A stretch of 44,260 bases of DNA, taken from positions 1 through 44,260 of the forward strand of contig CADCWF010000020.1 of the NCBI GenBank assembly GCA_902806345.1, written 5' to 3'. The DNA is from an uncultured Thermomicrobiales bacterium. GTDB lineage: Bacteria; Chloroflexota; Chloroflexia; Thermomicrobiales; UBA6265. How positions within the stretch are numbered: the stretch's first letter is position 1; each line of letters starts with the position of its first letter. The translations under genes were made by a program, and so were the position numbers. The notes under the pieces were generated by a model. That model made no database searches. It was given only the letters and a program-made list of their open reading frames with translations, and was not told the DNA's origin. Shown here piece by piece: positions 42,211 to 44,260 of this stretch.

Positions 42211-42220
42211 CGGAGAGCCC

Positions 42221-43090
42221 ATGCCCCTCGTCTTCGCGGCCGTCGCGCCGCACGGCTTCCCGATCATCCCGGCCCTGAGCGACGACGCCGAGGGGGCGCT
42301 GGCCACCCGGGCGGCGATGGCGGAGCTCGGCCGGCGCTCTGCCGCGGCCGGGGTCGAGGTCCTGGTGATCGCCGGGCCGCACGGGATCCGGGTCGACGGC
42401 ACGGTCTGCCTCGCCGACACCGCCCGCGCCGCCGGCGCCCTGGCCTGGAAAGACCGCCGGGTCGAGCTGAACGTGCCGCTCGACGGCCCCCTGACGACGG
42501 CGGTCGCGGCGGCGGCGCGGAGCGTCGGGGTGCCGGTCGCCCTGGCCGGTTTCGCCGGCAACCGGCGCGACCAGAGTACCGTCCCGCTCGACTGGGGCCT
42601 GCTGACGCCGCTCTGGTTCCTCGGCCACGGGGAGAACATGACCGGCCACGGCAACGTGCTGGCGGAGCCGCCGGCCGCCGACATCGGCCCGCCGGTGGTC
42701 ATCGTCACCCCATCGCGCACGCTGCCGAGGGCGATGCTGGTGGCGTTCGGTCGGGCTGTCGCGGAGGCGGCCGAGGCGGATGGGCGGCGGGTCGGCCTCG
42801 TCGCCTCCTGCGACTGGGGCCACGCCCACCGCGCCGACGGACCCTACGGCTTCCACCCGAAGGCGGCCGAGGTCGACGCCCGCGTGGTCGAAGCCATCGC
42901 CGCCGGGGAGCCGTTACGGCTGCTGGACCTGCCGGAGGCGGACGCGGCGGCGGCGGCGATCGACGGCCTCTGGCAGGCGCTGATCCTCGGCGGCGCCCTG
43001 GAGCGGGCGCCGATGCGGGCCGAGCTGCTCTGCTACGAGGCGCCGACCTACTACGGGATGCTGACGGCGGCGTTCTCGCCCGCAAGGTGA
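42221..43090 (+). CDS. Class III extradiol dioxygenase-like (LigB family) protein
   Basis: 289-aa protein with the LigB-type fold. N-terminal FAAVAPHGFPIIP carries the expected first His. VLVIAGPHGIRV supplies a second His region. GNRRDQSTVPLDWGLLTPLWFL is the conserved mid segment with D and W-G. The C-terminal GLVASCDWGHAHRADGPYGFHPKAAEVDARVVEAI and LCYEAPTYYGMLTAAF close the domain. Members cleave catechols, or belong to the MEMO/AmmeMemo-like group; the substrate here is unknown. ATG at 42221 has GGAGAG just upstream. It is divergent from the gamma-glutamyltransferase gene. Confidence 0.87.
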   Translation: MPLVFAAVAPHGFPIIPALSDDAEGALATRAAMAELGRRSAAAGVEVLVIAGPHGIRVDGTVCLADTARAAGALAWKDRRVELNVPLDGPLTTAVAAAARSVGVPVALAGFAGNRRDQSTVPLDWGLLTPLWFLGHGENMTGHGNVLAEPPAADIGPPVVIVTPSRTLPRAMLVAFGRAVAEAAEADGRRVGLVASCDWGHAHRADGPYGFHPKAAEVDARVVEAIAAGEPLRLLDLPEADAAAAAIDGLWQALILGGALERAPMRAELLCYEAPTYYGMLTAAFSPAR

Positions 43091-43253
43091 GGCCGGGCAG
43101 GGCAGGCTGGCTCCGTTCTCCGCACTACCCAACAGTGGTTTACCAAGGGTCATACGATATCCGGTTGGTTCTTTCTGTTTGGACGGCCGCCAGAGCCCCC
43201 TCTCCCGCGCAGCGGCGGGTGCCTTCGACCGGATGGCACTTGGCTGCGGGTTG

Positions 43254-43265
43254 GGGGTGAGGGCT
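43254..43265 (+). repeat. Interspersed element core GGGGTGAGGGCT, copy 3
   Basis: Third exact copy, in the 235-bp convergent gap between the LigB-like and HAD genes. Upstream in the same gap, 43122-43178 is unusually AT-rich for this genome and has ACCAA/TTGGT followed by TCTTTCTGTTT near 43145-43178, a weak intrinsic-terminator-like arrangement for the plus-strand gene. Confidence 0.45.
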
Positions 43266-43325
43266 CGTCGCGGGGCAGGTCGGCTTTTCTACAGCCCGCG
43301 CCCACCGGTCCCGGCGGCGATGCCG

Positions 43326-44033
43326 TCAACTGGACGGTCGACCCTTGTCCGGTTCCGCCGACCCGAGCAGCGGCAGGATCTCCGCGAGCGCATCGACGAC
43401 GAAGTGTGGCGCGACGGGAAGGAGCGCCTCGGGCCATGCCCGACCGTGCCGGAGCCAGGCCGTCCGCATCCCGGCAGCGGCGGCACCGACGATGTCGGAC
43501 TCGGGGTTGTCGCCGACGAAGTCCGTTCGCCGCGGGTCGGCGCCGAGCCGAGCCGCCGCCAGCAGGAAGATGGCCGTGGCCGGCTTGCGGACGCCGACCA
43601 CCTCGGAGACGACGACACACCGGGTCCGCCCCGCCAGCCCAAGCGCGCGGACGCGCTCGATCTGCCCCGCCGAGCCGTTCGTGACGATGCCCCACGGGAT
43701 GCGCCGGTGGTCGAGACCGTCGAGCAGCCGGACGGTCGCCGGATCGAGCCCGCCGAGGTAGGCGAGCATCTCCGTCCGGAAGGCGAGCGCCAGGGCGTCA
43801 GCCGCGTCGGGCAGCGCCGGGTAGCGCTCCTTGATCCGGCCGAACATTGCCGCCTTCGGGGATCTTCCCCCGGGGTCGAGGCCGGTGATGAAGCCGACCG
43901 CCCCCTCCGCGGCGGGGCCATCGGCCAAGCCGAGCCTCTCGCGGACGAACCACGCGGCCCAGGAGCGGAACGCCCAGTCGCGCCCGTGCACCGTGTTGTC
44001 GAGATCGAACAGGACCGCGTCGATCCCGCTCAT
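43326..44033 (-). CDS. HAD-family hydrolase (putative phosphatase)
   Basis: 235-aa haloacid-dehalogenase-like hydrolase. Motif I is DAVLFDLDNTVHG (nucleophile Asp of DLD), motif II is GIVTNGSAGQIERV, motif III is the Lys in GVRKPATAIF, and motif IV is DFVGDNPESDIVGAAAAGMRTAWL. A helical cap domain lies between motifs I and II. The start is ATG 44033; a GTG at 44042 is an alternative. Substrate is unknown; pyrimidine or sugar phosphates are usual in the family. It follows, on the same strand, the nitroreductase-like gene end. Confidence 0.92.
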   Translation of the reverse strand: MSGIDAVLFDLDNTVHGRDWAFRSWAAWFVRERLGLADGPAAEGAVGFITGLDPGGRSPKAAMFGRIKERYPALPDAADALALAFRTEMLAYLGGLDPATVRLLDGLDHRRIPWGIVTNGSAGQIERVRALGLAGRTRCVVVSEVVGVRKPATAIFLLAAARLGADPRRTDFVGDNPESDIVGAAAAGMRTAWLRHGRAWPEALLPVAPHFVVDALAEILPLLGSAEPDKGRPSS

Positions 44034-44108
44034 CGCCGACACCTGACCGAGAATCCGACCGGCACCCCGCCCGGCGGCGAGGGGCGCCGTGCCGAGCGAG
44101 CCGCTCCG

Positions 44109-44260
44109 TCAGCCCGCCGCGCCGTCGTCCCCATCGAACGCGATCTCCATCAGCGGGCTGCCGTCCAGCCACGCCGCCAGGTCGCCCGGCTGGTGCAGGT
44201 CGGCCAGGATCGCGGCCATGATCTCGCGCCGCGCTGCAGGGTCGGTGATGGGCGTCGCCC
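44109..44260 (-). CDS. Probable F420-type nitroreductase/quinone reductase (DUF385-like), C-terminal end only
   Basis: Only the last 49 residues are in the window: TPITDPAARREIMAAILADLHQPGDLAAWLDGSPLMEIAFDGDDGAAG. The PITDP opening and the LxAWLxGSPLMEIAF segment resemble the C terminus of deazaflavin (F420)-dependent nitroreductase-family proteins. The frame is open to the window edge. The call rests on a short stretch and could be wrong in detail. It precedes the HAD gene by 75 bp. Confidence 0.5.
   Translation of the reverse strand, partial: ATPITDPAARREIMAAILADLHQPGDLAAWLDGSPLMEIAFDGDDGAAG

Overview
The window is GC-rich throughout and packed with genes on both strands. Most starts carry good Shine-Dalgarno sequences, and GTG or TTG starts are common. 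Gene content (Uma2 nuclease, DUF3105 protein, HipA-like kinase with DUF3037 partner, many dipeptide-type ABC transporters, WYL and ArsR regulators, nitroreductase-like fragment, ffh close to ftsY) suggests a high-GC Chloroflexota of the Thermomicrobia/Sphaerobacter kind. That is an inference from style and content; no rRNA or other marker fixes the taxon.

Region by region: (1) 1-5497 (+) is a complete five-gene dipeptide/oligopeptide ABC importer operon (binding protein cut by the window edge, two permeases, two ATPases) with 4-base stop/start overlaps between the last genes. (2) 5.5-12.1 kb holds a Uma2 nuclease, a GNAT acetyltransferase, an unrecognised 305-aa protein, a NarL-type two-component system and a membrane-anchored HtrA protease. 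(3) 12.1-13.0 kb is a gene-poor stretch full of strong palindromes. (4) 13.0-18.5 kb holds a duplicated Gly/Asn-rich surface protein with a sortase-like tail, a HipA-like kinase/DUF3037 pair, a DUF3105 protein, a WYL regulator and a small ORF. (5) 18.5-24.1 kb is a run of small stand-alone enzymes and binding proteins: a frameshifted SnoaL-like gene, glycolipid-binding, MmcQ/YjbR, cupin, an ArsR regulator with a 22-bp perfect palindromic operator, DUF1579-like, AHSA1/SRPBCC, VOC and RibD/DHFR-like, with two copies of a tiny MLPYTA protein. (6) 24.1-27.1 kb carries the SRP pathway genes ffh and ftsY. A 23S-IVP-type four-helix-bundle gene broken by an amber codon lies between them, bracketed by a 26-nt inverted repeat. 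(7) 27.4-30.7 kb has a metallophosphoesterase, an MFS exporter and a nitronate monooxygenase. (8) 31.1-41.9 kb (-) is the most striking block: a gamma-glutamyltransferase-like gene, then four tandem paralogous Tat-exported peptide-binding proteins, then one DppB/DppC permease pair, with no ATPase. (9) 41.9-44.3 kb has a divergent intergenic region with 8-bp tandem repeats in inverted orientation at both ends, a LigB-type dioxygenase, a HAD phosphatase and the end of a probable F420-type nitroreductase.

How the parts work together: the two ABC blocks point to a peptide-scavenging lifestyle. The second block couples a gamma-glutamyl hydrolase-like enzyme with an expanded set of receptors feeding one channel, which presumably borrows ATPases from elsewhere (possibly those at 3420-5497). 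The two-component system next to HtrA suggests envelope sensing and quality control. The ArsR operator probably controls the small-enzyme run that follows it.
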